In this document: positions 49,829 through 62,329 of the stretch, piece after piece
Numbering within the stretch: position 1 is the first letter of the stretch
Layout: each line of letters starts with the position of its first letter
Source of the DNA: Ligula intestinalis
Taxonomy: Eukaryota; Platyhelminthes; Cestoda; Diphyllobothriidea; Diphyllobothriidae
Direction: 5' to 3'
NCBI GenBank assembly: GCA_036362985.1
Contig: JAYGXS010000003.1
Location: forward strand, 75,994,541 to 76,058,540
Length of the DNA: 64,000 nt
Position numbers and translations under genes: made by a program
Notes under the pieces: model-generated
What the model was told of the DNA's origin: nothing
The model's database searches: none
The model's input: the letters and a program-made list of their open reading frames with translations, nothing else

Positions 49829-50061
49829 TAATCGTAAACAGGTCTGAGACATGCGCAGATAGGGGGTGATACATTCACAGATTGCACGGTATTTATAGTT
49901 CACAGCGTTCACCCACATGTGTACAATAATTGTCCATTCCTGTAGCCACCACTGGAGGTCTTAATTGGTCCAGTGATTGCTCATTAATTGCAACATCGTT
50001 CTTGTCCGCGTCGGATGTAGGTTGGATAATTGCTCGACAATTAGGCCCGCTGTCGTCAGAG

Positions 50062-51493
50062 TTACGCCCAGTCCTTCCCACGTGACTGATTTTTTTTGTT
50101 CAGGAAATTTCTCAGTACACCGTATGGGAACGCCAAATCGTTGCGCTTGTTGATGGACTGGGGGCCTGAGAACCATGACTCGAGCAGCTCGCGGCTCACG
50201 CGGTTGTCCCCTCTTGCGAGGATTTCGGCCTCGTCAAACTTGAAAATATGGCAGGGTCCCGTTGAGTGAGCTGCAACCTGGGAGTTGACGTCTTTCTTCC
50301 TCACCGCCGCTGCATGCTCGGCCATTCGTGTCTAGAGTAATCTCCCGGTTTCTCCGACGTAGTTGCTTTGTCAACAACTACACCAGATCCGGTAAACGAC
50401 TCCAGCCGTTTCCTGCCGTGGCAGTGGGTCTTTCGGCCTCATGACCCAGTGCCTGATGGTTGCTTCCGGCCTGTGTGCAACTCCAACTCCAAGTGGGATG
50501 AGTAGACGGCTGACCGCTTCCGATACATTTTTTAATGTACGGAAGAGCTTGCCAAACGTTTGGAACAGCTGGACGTGGCTTCGTCTCTCGTTTGCGAATG
50601 CACTGGTTGACAAAATTGTGCGGGTATCCATTCGCTCTCAGTACCCGTCGAACGTATTGTAATTCAGCAATTTTGTCTTCCACTTCGCTGCAATGCGTCT
50701 CGACGCGCCGGAATAGCGCTCTTACGCAGCTGCGTTTGTGACCGATTGGATGGTTGCTGTTGTAGTTCAGGACTTGCATAGTGTTGGTTGCTTTCCTGAA
50801 CACTTTAGTTTTAAGGCCACCATCGTCTTTGCGGCAAACGAGGACATCCAGGAAGGCCAGCTGGTTGTTTTCTTCTTCCTCCATCGTAAATTGAATGTCC
50901 GGAAAGACGGCGTTTAGACGTTCTTTGAATGTCAGCACCTTATCCCGCTCAATAACGACGAAGGTGTCGTCCACATACCGAGCCCAGAGTTTCGGTCTGT
51001 GGTGTCGGAAAGCCAGCGACTCCAGCCGTTGCAGGACCACCTCTGCTATGAGTCCGGAAATAGGCGAACCCATAGGCGTGCCCTTCACCTGCTCGTAGAT
51101 AGTTCTGTTGAAGGTAAAGTACGTCTTCAGGCAGAACTTCAGGAGCTGGAGGATTTGAGCGTGCCCGAGGTGATTCTCTGTTTCATCGTATTTCTCTCGA
51201 AGGAGTAGTTGGATTGTCTCGACGGCCAGGTCCTGTGGAATAGAAGTAAAAAGGGACGTGACATCAAAGGAAACCATGATATCATTTGGCTGTAGACTTA
51301 CCCCCTTAAGTTTCTCCAAGAATTGTGTTGACGACCTGACTGTTGTGTCTGAATCAGCGGTCAAGAATTTGAGCCATTGGAACAGCCACTTTGCCAGTCC
51401 ATAGGTTGGAGTTCCTTTGAGGGATACGATTGGCCGGAGGGGTGCGCCCTCTTTGTGCACCTTTGGGAGACCATAGAAGCGGGCCAGGGCCAT
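50062..51493 (-). pseudogene. PLE reverse transcriptase + GIY-YIG nuclease, near-intact
   Basis: The open frame from the ATG at 51493 has FYGLPKVHK (residues 6-14), PLRPIVS (18-24), SFDVTSLFTSIP (75-86, catalytic aspartate at 77), GTPMGSPISG (138-147), ARYVDDTFVV (171-180, catalytic pair 175-176), FLDVLV (214-219) and FRKATNT (232-238). After residue 321 the frame is wrong: the run of six T at 50528-50533 has one base too many. The other frame continues as NVSEAVSRLLIPLGVGVAHR, then GVVYRIWCSC, TGA, QSNYVGETGRLL, TAG, TRMAEH, and ends with a stop at 50062. The GIY and YVG strands and the SRELLESW block with the likely catalytic glutamate are kept. One frameshift and two nonsense changes inactivate an otherwise good copy. 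The upstream frame has TAG just before the ATG, so this ATG is internal, not the real start. Confidence 0.95.
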
Positions 51494-51520
51494 ACGCTGT
51501 AGTTTAGCCTAAAGGCTCGT

Positions 51521-51839
51521 CATTTTTGAAGGCGCATGTGAAGATGTAAGCCGGCAATTCTGCTCTGAATTAACATTTCTTATTCGACCTTTATCATATC
51601 GTCATCTATTTATTAAGTTCAGAGGAGACGTGGGGGAGCATGCGATGGCTAACAGTAAACTTTAATGCACACACACTACGAACGGTACCCTATTGTATGT
51701 TCTGTTAAGTACAGTATTTTTATATGAGGGGGTGGGGAGCATGGATCACCTTACGGAACATGTATGTCCCGATGTGCTGTAGATCTCATTTTAGAGCCCT
51801 TGCAGGCAGTCGCATAGTTACTTTTAGAATAAGATGAAG
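51521..51839. other. No gene recognised
   Basis: Flank of the truncated PLE; no RT similarity continues here. Confidence 0.5.
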
Positions 51840-51972
51840 AAGGTGCCAAAAAGTTAAGGCAGACTGCCATTCGCCAATCACACACAATCACAAGCGTGGA
51901 CTAACCGGGATTCGAACTCGGGACTTTGGTCATGCAGCACGATATCCTGCAATTGCACCACGGGCTCGCTGT
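51840..51972 (-). mobile_element. tRNA-derived SINE-like repeat, minus strand
   Basis: On the minus strand: box A TGGTGCAATTGCAGG (51960-51946), box B GAGTTCGAATCCCGG (about 51920-51906), then GTGTGATTGGCGAATGGCAG, related to the 47.4 kb repeat. The T-arm nearly pairs, but the acceptor ends do not match, so it is not a functional tRNA gene. Confidence 0.6.
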
Positions 51973-54900
51973 TGGCTGTCGGTTAAGAGGGGAAATGTGA
52001 TGAACGTTCGGGGCTCACTTATCTGTTAAGGGGACAAATATGTTCCTTTGTCTCCTGGGGTTCACTAAAGGGCCTGCGCAGACAACCATTTAAAATGTTA
52101 TAGAATAGGATGAAATGGAAACGCGAAAGAACAGGCAGACCGAGATGAACAGTATTGGCTTATTTGCCATCGTCAGACAGTAAGACTCAATTTAAGGTGT
52201 GGATCACAAAGGATGGAACTTGCAAAGTTTAGCACATGCAGTTTAACACGCGACTGCTGATGTTTACTATTATATGTACCATACCGAATGCTAATGAAAC
52301 TTACAACATACAACTTTTTCACATGAATTTGAAGTAATTTGAGGTCAAACATAGTATTTACTATGCAAAGATACGACTTTATAGGCCCTTGTTAGTTGTC
52401 CGTCCATAGGTTACACTCAAACGCATTTCAAGTTATTACTGGACACCATCCTTAAGTAAGAAAAGGAGTCTTCTGTTGGCTGTTAGTACACAGTTGACTG
52501 ATAGATGCGAAGAGATAAGTTCGGGGAAGCAGTGGACAACAATTGACTGGCTTGAAATCCTTTTGCGTCTATTGGTCTCATATGTTACCGTCTGAACGAA
52601 AATGCGAAACGTCAAGCGAATATAATTATTTAATTAATCTTTCCGCTTTATTTATGCGTGATTGGTCTAATGTGCGGTCACAGGTGAACTGATGCACACG
52701 AACTGACATCTCCTCGAGAACTGCTGAGCCCTTGATATCGGAAGTAACTCTTGCAAGATAAATTACTAGTTATTTTTGCGTCCTTTTCTAAGGGGAGGGA
52801 GCAACGAGAATGCCGAGATGGTAAGATTTGCTGAAGCAATGAAAAAAGGTATACTTTCGAATGATCTCGCTGTCAGCGTTTTGCCTGCACCTCTGACTAC
52901 ATCAGCGTCTATGCACAGTCTTTAATTCCCCACCATGGTGGCGGCAACTCCTGAATCATGCATACGCTCAAGAAAGCACACGAAAAAGCTGTCTTAAATT
53001 GAATTTTTTGCTTGCCGTCAACGAATAAGTTTGACCTTTGCCTGCGTCGTAGAAAGTTGCGCAATCTGCAAAGAGTATAAATTATTTTAACGCCATCTTT
53101 CGTTTGTTACACAAACGAACGACTACACTTCGAAGTCGCCTTGTAAGCCCTTAACACATGGTTAGCTATTTGGAAAGAAAATGGTCGTTTACGGGTTTCC
53201 CTGCGGCAGATGCTTTGCAGTTTTTTGTGGTCTAACAAGAAGATCGGCTTCTATGCGTTTACACGAACACCCGTTTATAGTTAAGCAACGGGACTACTTG
53301 TGCGATGCTGTCAAGCATATACATAAAGCTTGGCAACATCTTGCATGGGAGAAAACTTGAACGGTAAGCTTCAATCCATCTAAGAGAGGCCGAAAATTTT
53401 AAGGGGCCATTAAATTCGGCTCATTAGTCGGTTCATCGAATTGGATGCCGTGAACAACAACCTCAAATCACCATGGAAAAGACACTAGCCAATGCGCACT
53501 GGATGCCACACAGCAGAGACAGTTATAGGCCGAAATGACTAGGCAAAAGTGAATTGTTCTCAATGTAGATTCGAACTACTCTGTACACTAAGTACGGGCC
53601 CGTGGAAGGCCTGGGGCACCACTGTCGAAAATTTACACCATAAACTTAAGAACCATTTCCCAAAGAACTTCTTCCACTGCTCATTTTTCAATGCACACTC
53701 ATGTAAAAATAATTGCTTTCAACTGCTCTTTTGATCAATTAAATACCCATGTATTCTACGCGATAAGGTATGAATTTCGCACCTGTGCTGTCAGTAGTAG
53801 CTGCGTTCGCGGCTCAGTCCTGCAGAAGTCTAGACCAGAGCTGATCTCTCAACTCGGTTTAGATCTAGAGCAGAAAGACCGTAGATCCTATAGTTAAGGC
53901 GTGTGTACTTACTTATGGTGTATGCCAGTTTTTTATTTTCATTTTGCGTGAAAATCGCAGTTATGTTGATAGAGAGAGAAGGCTAAACAACTTTAATCTC
54001 AATAAGCTGAAAAATAAACATTTTCGGAGAATAAGACTTTCAAATTTGTAACTGTTGCTGATCGCATTTTATGGAAACTGTTCAGATTGTAATCTTGATC
54101 TAAGTACTCCTAACATGGACGATTTCAACACCACATCCAGCCATGCGGGGATTCTAAACGATCGTGACCTTTGCAAATGAGATGAAATGACCTCAGTGAT
54201 TGTCCGCAACTTAACGCGCCATAGGACTTATTATATTTTCAACTGGAACGATAGACTCGGAAAGTATCAAGGCATTAAAAGTTCATTACACATGACTTAT
54301 ACTCATTTATCCCTCGTCAACAATTATAGTTGTCCTTGCAGTCACCGGTAATCGACATTGCGTTTGACCTCAGCTAGCCACGCACTTTAGGCGAATTGTC
54401 CATCGATGCTCTACGTCTGCTCCCAGTAGAGGAACGCAAGCGGTCTGGACTAATAAACGCTGGTGGCGGTTAAAATTCAATTCGCAATGGTTAAATTTTG
54501 ATAAATTACATTAGCGAAATCAAATAAACAGACGACAGCCTATCGAGACGTCTCTGGATGTTGGAAACTGATTTCTGAGCAACTCAAGCCCCAGGCGTAG
54601 GCCTGTGAAAACCGTAATCGCAAAAGTCTTCGAAAATAAAAAGGCCACTGAAAGCTTAATACTTTTTAAATGAAAATATAAAAATGTTTTGTTTTGGTGT
54701 TTATCAAGAAACCCATAACTTTGGCCGTGTTTCCGAGATTGTAGGGAGACGCAGTAGAATATATAACTCGTGAAATTTGATGATAAAAATTTGAAGAGGT
54801 TGCTTAACACGCATTTGGGGTTGTTTATTTTCTTCATTTAATGAACTTGGAAAGCCAACTGCCCTTTACTAGAAAAGAGTTCACTTCAGATCAGTTCATT

Positions 54901-57657
54901 GAAGAAAAATGGGACATATGTGGACCAAATGCAATATTTATTGTGATGCAAGAAATTCTCTACGCTACTGAACGTCATGGACGAAAACATTTTATATATT
55001 ATTACTGAAATACACCAGGAAATTTAATTGAGGCAAAAGATGTTTTAATTATAATCTTTTTAGGGAAGAGGAAATTGCATTTGCCTCCATGTAAATCGGG
55101 TGTAGGTGTGAATTCGAACTCGTATGGTTTTCAGAAAGAGAAGAACAGATTCAGTTTAGAAAATTCCTTTTTCGAAATCTACTTCTTTCCTGCCATTAAA
55201 TTAAATAATTAAGTTTTGCAACTGTACTTTATTTTACCGCACCGAAAATTAGAACCATAAGCTAGCATACATATGAAAACGTGTGACATGCAGTCACTTT
55301 TCTATATCACGTCGCTTTTGAAAAACGTCTAAATAATTTATGTCTACAGTTGAGTATGAACGAAAACGCAAATGGTTTTTAGTTTTTGCAAACGCTTCGC
55401 ATATATTATGCAAATGTGGTGTGCAGTTTGCAAACTTAGAATGGGACTTTAACAGAAGCAAATGTACCAAAAGGCACTCCAGTATACACAACTTTCGTTT
55501 ATTTTCACTAGAATGCTTTTCTCTAATTTTCGGAAAAGTCAAAAACAGATCAAGCTTTCTCTTTTAATCTTGGCGTGACTTCGAATAAAACTAAAGTACA
55601 CAGATCTTTGACGACAAAATACCGTATATAATCCCTTTCTCAACAGGTCACTTGTTAAATAACGTTGTTTAAGTAATCTAAAGCACATACATTTTTTGAT
55701 TTCTGTTGTGGACATATTTGGATGATTCTAAAACTATGAACAAAATAGACAACTACGTGAGAAAGAATGTCCAAAAATCACCTTTTATGCAAATGTTTTT
55801 AGGAGGTTTCATCTTTTTAAGGTTTTCCTAAACACGTGAAAAATGATTAGCTAAAAACACTGAGAATCACGAAATGTTTACCGCCAGTTCGAGGACGATC
55901 CGAACCTCACCTTATTTGAAAATTGAAATAATTACAAAACATTTGACGAAAACAAATTTCCCTTAATTTATTTTTAATGTTTTTTTTACGATTGTACCTT
56001 TAACTTCCATTTATGTTTATTATTCACTGACCTCTGTGACCTCCCAACCGGCACAGTCAAGCGAGCACCTCAAACAATGCATGTGCGGAAGAAACAACTT
56101 GCTGTTCCGGTTGCAACCTTACATGCTCAAACTTTGAGCGATTTGGTAAAAGGTTGTACCTTACATTGCGCATAATATTAAAGCATATGCACTCAAATAT
56201 TGCACAAAAGGATTATTTTCAAATGTTATTTTGCTTGTGCTGGTTTTTTCCTACAACTATTTGCATGAACAAACCTGGATCCGACCAAGCTGCATGACGT
56301 CACGGTCCGGATCTGAAATGCAGTTCTCTCCTAGGTGCGCTGATTCAACATTGGGGTCACACCAGGCATATTATTGGTTATTGGTTATGCACTAGATAGC
56401 AGGCGCTGGTGTAATGGTATGCACACGTTCATACTGAGCAACTAACTGCATTTGATTCATCCTTCTTGCTTATGTCCCGACACCGGCCTCAGATGGGTGA
56501 CGAAGTAGACAGTGCAAGTCAGGCCCTGTTCTGGATACATGATCCTTTTCAGGAACCAGCTAATATTGCTGGCTGACACAGGTGTCCAACACTTTACATT
56601 GAATTGTTCTCAAATAATGTTCTACAAGTGTCCGCTTAAGGACTTCGTTATTCACAAGCACAGTGGTATGCCTATTCGCCCACGCTTAAACATTGGCAGA
56701 AAACATCTGTCGAGCCGGATGGCTAACGCGCCTCTGTCCGCTCAATGAGGGAAACAGGAACATCCATCTGGCCCATTTCGAGTTTGTACACTTTGGACCG
56801 AACCTGATACGTTTTTCTTCGAAGACTTTGCTCCAGATTCGCACACATTGCTTTCCTGCGAAATAAAACATACTTTGGCGTATCGGCCATGCATGATTTG
56901 TTTTTTCAAACGCCAAAGCTGCATCTAAACTGCAAAAATTAAATAGGCCTCTGATGATAGGTTAAGCATAATATTTTAATGCACGACGCTGATGGCCTTG
57001 TCCTTCATCCTATAAAGTCTAAGTTTATCCGAATCTATGCAACTTCAGCTTTTAATCTAGTTCCAAAAATTACAGATGAGATTGCGAGAAAACTTTTATA
57101 TTCATCCAGAATGTACGTTTTCTAGTAGTTTACAATGATAAATGCCTGATGCTCGCTATTAAGGCAGCGCAGGGTAGGCGTGCCTCCGTAAAACAGAACT
57201 GCAGCATAAATTTACTTTCTTTATTCAAACATTTAAGTTTTTTAAATAGCACTATGCTGAAATACATGATATTGGCTACCGCACAGTTTTTCGCAAATGG
57301 TGGAATAAAATGAGGAATAAAAAAATACAGTAGGTCACATATCTGATGCAAGGTTGGGGATTGGGGGGATAAACCGTAAACTTAAGGTCATTTATTAAGT
57401 TTATTGGATTGGTTTGAGGCACAACATGCTGTTTACGAGAATTGAATTCCATTCAGATCAGTATATTTGGAGAAAATATAGGCGGAAATGGGCGAAATCC
57501 AACGTTTGTTGATACCCAAGGAATTTCCAATGCTATTAAAGCACTGCGGAAAAAGGTTCATATTTGTGCATGCTGAAGTATAAAAATATATTAACAAAGA
57601 GCAGGAAGTGGTTTATTATATTCGGCGAAAATTCCTTTGTCGTTTACGATTGAAAAA
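51973..57657. other. No gene recognised
   Basis: AT-rich, with frames up to 105 codons lacking motifs. A box-A-like TGGTGTAATGGTATGC near 56411, with a poor box B 45 bases on, may be another decayed SINE head. Confidence 0.5.
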
Positions 57658-57831
57658 TCGTGTTGGCAAACAGCTGTTTTCGGTCATTCACTTCAGGCCG
57701 TTACAGAGACATGGAAAAATAGACGACTAAAGCAGGCAGTTCGGTAGAGTGCTAATATAGTTCTTGAGGTGGGGGGAGGGGGGTCTTTAGTCATCTCGTG
57801 GTTCCCTCGTCTCCTGCGAGCCGGACTCAGC
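57658..57831 (+). repeat. Left inverted arm of GIY-YIG element
   Basis: 174 bases, TCGTGTTGGC... to ...GGACTCAGC, match the inverted right arm (58583-58754) with five substitutions and two single-base gaps by eye, about 96% identical. It includes a run of 12 G broken by one A. Confidence 0.95.
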
Positions 57832-58516
57832 CGAAGCAACGGCAGAAAAGACAGACCTTTTCATAAGACAGCCCTTCCTAGGAGACGCAGCAAGCGAACT
57901 TGTAAGACGACGTCTAAGGACAGCAGTCACGAGTGCTTTCCCGGCGGCTAACTTACGCGTATTCTTCACAAACTCTCCCCTTCTGCGGATGGAGGGTAAA
58001 GAGAGACTACCGCTACTGGCCACTTCCATGTGCAACTATTCCTTCACCTGCTCCTGTGGGGCGGGATATATCGGCCGAACAACGAGATGTTTGGAGAAGA
58101 GGATACGCTAACACATACCAGCCTGGCTAGGTAAAAGGGAAAATCGATCGATCTCAAGCTCAATCCTCGCAGACCTGATCGATACAAATCACCAAGTTGA
58201 CGCAAGAGAGGTCTTTCTGGTCATACACCAGGCACCCACGCTCTTCTCTAAAGGCCTGCGTAAACGGGTGCTAACCACAGCTGAGGCATTGGCAATTTGT
58301 TTAGCAAAACCCACTCTCTGCTGTCAAAAGACGCTGGTACATTCCGTATCCCTCCTGTGGCCGATCGCATACAAAGATCCCGCACCGCCAGAAGCCACTA
58401 CGTCAGAACTCACGACGTCAGAAGCTACGCAGCCCGAAACCATACTACCCACAGCCGCAGAGAACACGCAGTGCGACCATGCTGCTCAAGTCACAGAGAG
58501 CCCGCTGCGCGTATGA
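57791..58516 (+). pseudogene. GIY-YIG nuclease region of a retroelement (copy 2)
   Basis: One frame is open from 57791 to a TAA at 58109-58111, then on to the TGA ending at 58516. It includes DLFIRQPFLGDAASELVRRR, AANLRVFFTNSPLLRMEGKE, then the nuclease start CNYSFTCSCGAGYIGRTTRC (58031-58090) and LEKRIR. After the TAA comes HIPAWLGK, and later VLTTAEALAI and CLAKPTLCCQKTLVHSV. The cysteine pair just before YIG and the arginine/glutamate positions fit a GIY-YIG domain of the retroelement type. There is no ATG before the methionine of RMEGKE in this frame; the first 14 codons lie in the left arm and are probably not original coding. One nonsense change separates it from an open frame. The same family occurs at 1.8 kb. 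Confidence 0.82.
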
Positions 58517-58582
58517 CGTAGATCGTGGGAACGTCCGCCCCCCCCCCGTTCCACACGCGTGACAACCCAACGTCCTCGACAT

Positions 58583-58754
58583 GCTGAGTCCGGCTCGCAC
58601 GAGACGAGGGAACCACGAGATGACTAATGACCCCCTCCCCCCACCTCAAGAACTATATTAGCACTGTACCGAACTGCCTGCTTTAGTCGCCTATTTTCCA
58701 TGTCTCTGTAACGGCCTGAAGTGAATGACCGAAAACAGCTATTTGCCAACACGA
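58583..58754 (-). repeat. Right inverted arm of GIY-YIG element
   Basis: Inverted partner of 57658-57831. In element orientation it follows the stop codon and a C10 run (near 58540), so it is the 3' end of the unit. Confidence 0.95.
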
Positions 58755-60416
58755 CTTTTTAATTTTATTCGTTCACAACAGAGAAACTTTTGTTTTGCGT
58801 CCATGAAATTGACGTACGTGTACTTGCGAGCTACAGCTCTGGAGTCGAGAAAAGGTTGATGGATTTAGTTAACAAATGTTTGCTCTACAAATATGTTACG
58901 TTTTGTGCCCTAAAGATAAGTAATAAACTTACAACAGACAAAAATGTGTTTTAATACGCCGAAATTAGTAGGCCTATTTGACTTTACATGACCTTCCTCG
59001 AAATTTGTTTGTTTTCTAATTAACATCGTTAACTAACTCCATCCAAATGTTGTCAAAATACAGATGAAAATCAATTTATATCAAAACTTCAAACGGAAGA
59101 GGCAATATATCACCATTTTTAAGAATATTGGAGGATATTTAAGGTCACTGCATTGTGCAAGTAAAATCAAAGAACCATGCCCTGAAGTAAAAGAAGTATT
59201 GAAAACTGCTCTGGTTTGCATTTAAATGTAAGCACTTTCGTTTCCACCACAGATTTTTCCTCTGAGTTTTAGGGAAGTTATAACCCGATCACTCTATCCC
59301 ATTTGGATCTTGATTTATCTTCGAAAAATAGATTGTACACACATATTCGACTCCGAAATATCTAACTCAAGCACTTTTTGAGGAGGCAACTTTTAATAGA
59401 AAGTTTTTTTAATTAATCTTTTTCGTATTCATTCTCGGTGTCTGTTGTGGAAATTCACTTTTTCAGCAATGAATAAAAATGTTTAGGCGATTCTTAAGTC
59501 ATGGCCGACACAGGCAGCTATCATTATTTAGGTAAATATCTTACAGGTATTTCTAATTTCTAAGTTTTCGGTAAATTGCTTGAACAAAATCGGTATTTCC
59601 GGACAAATAAAGCAAAACTGTGAAATCCGTAAAGTCGTAAACAGAATTTCGAAAACTGTTTGCTCCTCATCGCACTCGAACTCTCAAAATAATTTTCAAA
59701 AAATGTGACAAAGGGAAATTTCTTTCAACATACTCAAGGTGGTATGAATTTAATTACAAGAACAACCGTAATCTTGCTTTCTAGTAAACAGCCAGACTTT
59801 CCGCGTGTGGCAGTCAATGTATTTTTATTCCGCTCAACAGCCGGGATGTGATTTTCATAAAAAAATCTTTTTGCAAGTGTCAATAGAAATGGTTACAAAG
59901 CACGCAATAATATTTTTGTGCATTTAAACCGGATATTTGTCCGACGTATCCACATTTGGAAGAAACTGTTTTTAAGGTGACTACATCCATTTCTGACACA
60001 TTGAGTGCAATTTGAAATGTCATTGCAAAATTTTTAGTTCATAAACATTTTGTATTTGTACTTATGCGGTATTACCTTGCCATCCATTACCACTCCCATG
60101 CCTTAAACACACTTTTATTTCACATTGCACCAGTAAATTTTCATATCGCCATTTCTTGAGTTAGCAGATATTTGTAAAAATTACATTTTTAATGTAAGTA
60201 AATAGTAGTTTCTAAACCACACGGACTATTGTTTTACTTAAACTTATAACTTTACTGCTACAATAGTTTGTGGGCGCGCCGCGTTAGCTGACTTCCCGCA
60301 AAATGACTTTTATTACGTTTATGAACTTATTGCATCAGATTGTACACTAACTGTAAGTAAAAAAAGAAAAATATGGCGGTTGTTTACTCGCTGGAATCTT
60401 TTCTTCATTCATCCCA
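58755..60416. other. No gene recognised
   Basis: AT-rich DNA with no frame, repeat arms or boxes identified. Confidence 0.5.
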
Positions 60417-60450
60417 GCATTCGAACACTTTCCGGAGTCCATCATCAGAG
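60417..60450 (-). ncRNA. Possible hammerhead-like relic
   Basis: On the minus strand CTCTGATGATGGACTCCGG is followed by a GTTC segment that can pair with GGAC, then GAAT in place of GAAA. An intact CTGATGA box with this layout resembles the PLE folds, but stem II is weak and no PLE coding sequence adjoins it. Confidence 0.25.
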
Positions 60451-62329
60451 TAGAAAGCGTCACCAAAAAGGCACGCGGTTAACGGGGCTGAGGCCAATAA
60501 AACATCAGTGAGGCTAATCCTGGGGGAGCATGGTTTTTAGGCCAAAACCGGATTGATAAATCGATTGACTGTGTCCTCATCGGAGGCTCAGGCTTCGGTC
60601 ATTTCGCGGCTTGTCTGGCTCCGATATTAGTCATTATTTTAACGGCTGCAAATGTAAAGTCCTGACCAACTGATACTGGAACTTCGTAGGTGAAGGTATT
60701 CAAGCTTGATACTTTGTCACCCAATTTAACAGCTAGTTTATGTTAGTGTGTGCGCGATTTAAGCAGGCGTTCAGTGCCTCCTGTCTGATTGCGAGGATTT
60801 TTTATGCATAGACTGCAAAACAGCTTGCTAAGTTTTGATTGTTTCTTGATTTTCCTGACCTTCTACGCTCGATTACACTGGGCCAATTTGCAATATACAT
60901 ATATAGTCCCGCAGCAATGCTTCCCGACGCTGCCTAGTTTAAACGCACACCCGGATAGACTAAAATAAATCGCCAAATTTTGGCAGGATAAGTAAAGCAC
61001 TTATCACTTATGGACCGCGATTTACAGTAATTAGTCTAATTTTCGTCGGCCAATTGCCTGAGCTGCATTTTGTGGAATGCAGTCTCTACCTCACTGCTCT
61101 GACACTCGCTGGATTACGTATTTCTTATACCGTGTGATTGCCATCGCGGATTTTGGCTGTCATAAAATGGAAGCCATATGGAGGAAAGTCCAACTTTTAG
61201 TGTGATTGGATGCAAATCCAGAAAGAAGCTTCGTTAGAATTCTTTTTTACCGCACCTTTCGGTAATTTAGCAGCCATTTTCTAAATAAAATGCAACTAGC
61301 CTACTTATCCTGATCTAATAACTGGCACCTACTGGGACCGATCCCGCCTCCCATCTTGTTGAGCATGTGATGAGACGGAACACAAGAAAGAGAGGGGGGC
61401 GTTTTCTCAGTAAGTCAACTATAAGTAAAAACTAAGCCATGCACAAGTCCCCACCGTCGCGGTAACAGTGTTGTGTGGCACGCAATAGACATCGTCGTTC
61501 GCAATAGTCGAACGGACATATCCACTCTGTTACAGCCGGTCAGGTCAGGTAGCAAGTTTATGATTAGCTCCTGTTGGAGGAATTGCTTATGGCTTCTCAG
61601 TTTAATCTAACCTGTAAATCCATTGCGTTACGAAGAGACTCTTTTTTTACTTAAGGTTCCAGCTGATAGTCAGCTCCGTAATGGGCAAATAAAAATGGCG
61701 TTTGTCTGTACCAGCGCCGTCTTCGCTTGTCTGCATGGCTTTTCGCACTCTCGCTATATGCAGGTCGACCGATGCTGCGCAAATAAATTACGATGCACGA
61801 AGTGCAATCAGCTTTTGCGTTCGCCCAATCATTATATTTGATTTAGAATAAAGTGCCTTTTACCGTCATTTCAATGCCAAAATTTAACTTCAAGTCACAG
61901 ATAAAACTCGATGCAAGCATTGGAAAACGCCTGCGAAATCCAGGGTGTTCCAGACCAGAGCACTCGCTAAAATATTCTTTCAAATAATTTGCGACAATTT
62001 TTTTGAACAAAATATTTGTGAGAAAAATACGTGCATTGAAATATATTTGTGGGTGATAATGTCTACCGTAGGCTCCAGGCCTCTGTGGGCGCAGGGCGTG
62101 AATTAGTTTCTAGTGACTCAGACTTGTATAACATCTACCACACCCATTCTAACATCGTCCACTCACCCCACCCAAGACTCCGATTGGAAAACTGTGTGAA
62201 GGCCTGGTCATAGTTAGCAACGGAGCTAAGCATTCCATTTGCGCCTGACACATCGACCGCTCGACCGTCGCATCCGACGATATGCACTGCGTACCTCAGC
62301 AGGCTGAAGAAACACGCGGTGACTAATTC
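60451..62329. other. No gene recognised
   Basis: Mixed sequence that becomes GC-richer from about 62.05 kb. Repeats are likely but not proven. Confidence 0.45.

Larger units (their letters stand above)
49750..51520 (-). mobile_element. Penelope-like retroelement, well-preserved copy B
   Basis: This is a minus-strand unit holding the RT palm and fingers from FYGLPKVHK onward, the connection region, a GIY-YIG nuclease, a roughly 300-base 3' untranslated region and a hammerhead-like fold near 49.8 kb. Similarity to RT stops around 51.5 kb: the N-terminal block ILPADKG present in copy A is absent, so the insertion is 5'-truncated. Its 3' end defines the family of the solo copy at 32.0 kb and probably the relic at 10.4 kb. 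Confidence 0.93.
57658..58754 (+). mobile_element. Compact inverted-arm element carrying GIY-YIG coding
   Basis: Two long inverted arms enclose a 751-bp core that consists almost wholly of a GIY-YIG coding remnant on the plus strand and a C-rich 3' tail. No transposase and no RT palm motifs are present. Penelope-type elements are known to end in repeats that may be direct or inverted, so this may be a truncated retroelement with an inverted terminal copy. The alternative is a DNA-transposon-like non-autonomous element that captured the nuclease. No clear target duplication is visible; beyond the arms the A/T runs still pair loosely. Confidence 0.8.

Noticed and set aside
50378..50527. The last ~50 residues of the 371-codon frame in PLE copy B
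   Set aside because: They are read in the wrong frame after the homopolymer slip; the true continuation (NVSEAVSRLL..., GVVYRIWCSC) is in the neighbouring frame.
51898..51970. Functional tRNA gene on the minus strand
   Set aside because: Boxes A and B are good, but the acceptor stem does not pair and the body matches a SINE-like repeat.
56400..56470. Possible third SINE head (TGGTGTAATGGTATGC)
   Set aside because: Box B is poor, and the downstream body does not match the 47.4/51.9 kb family.
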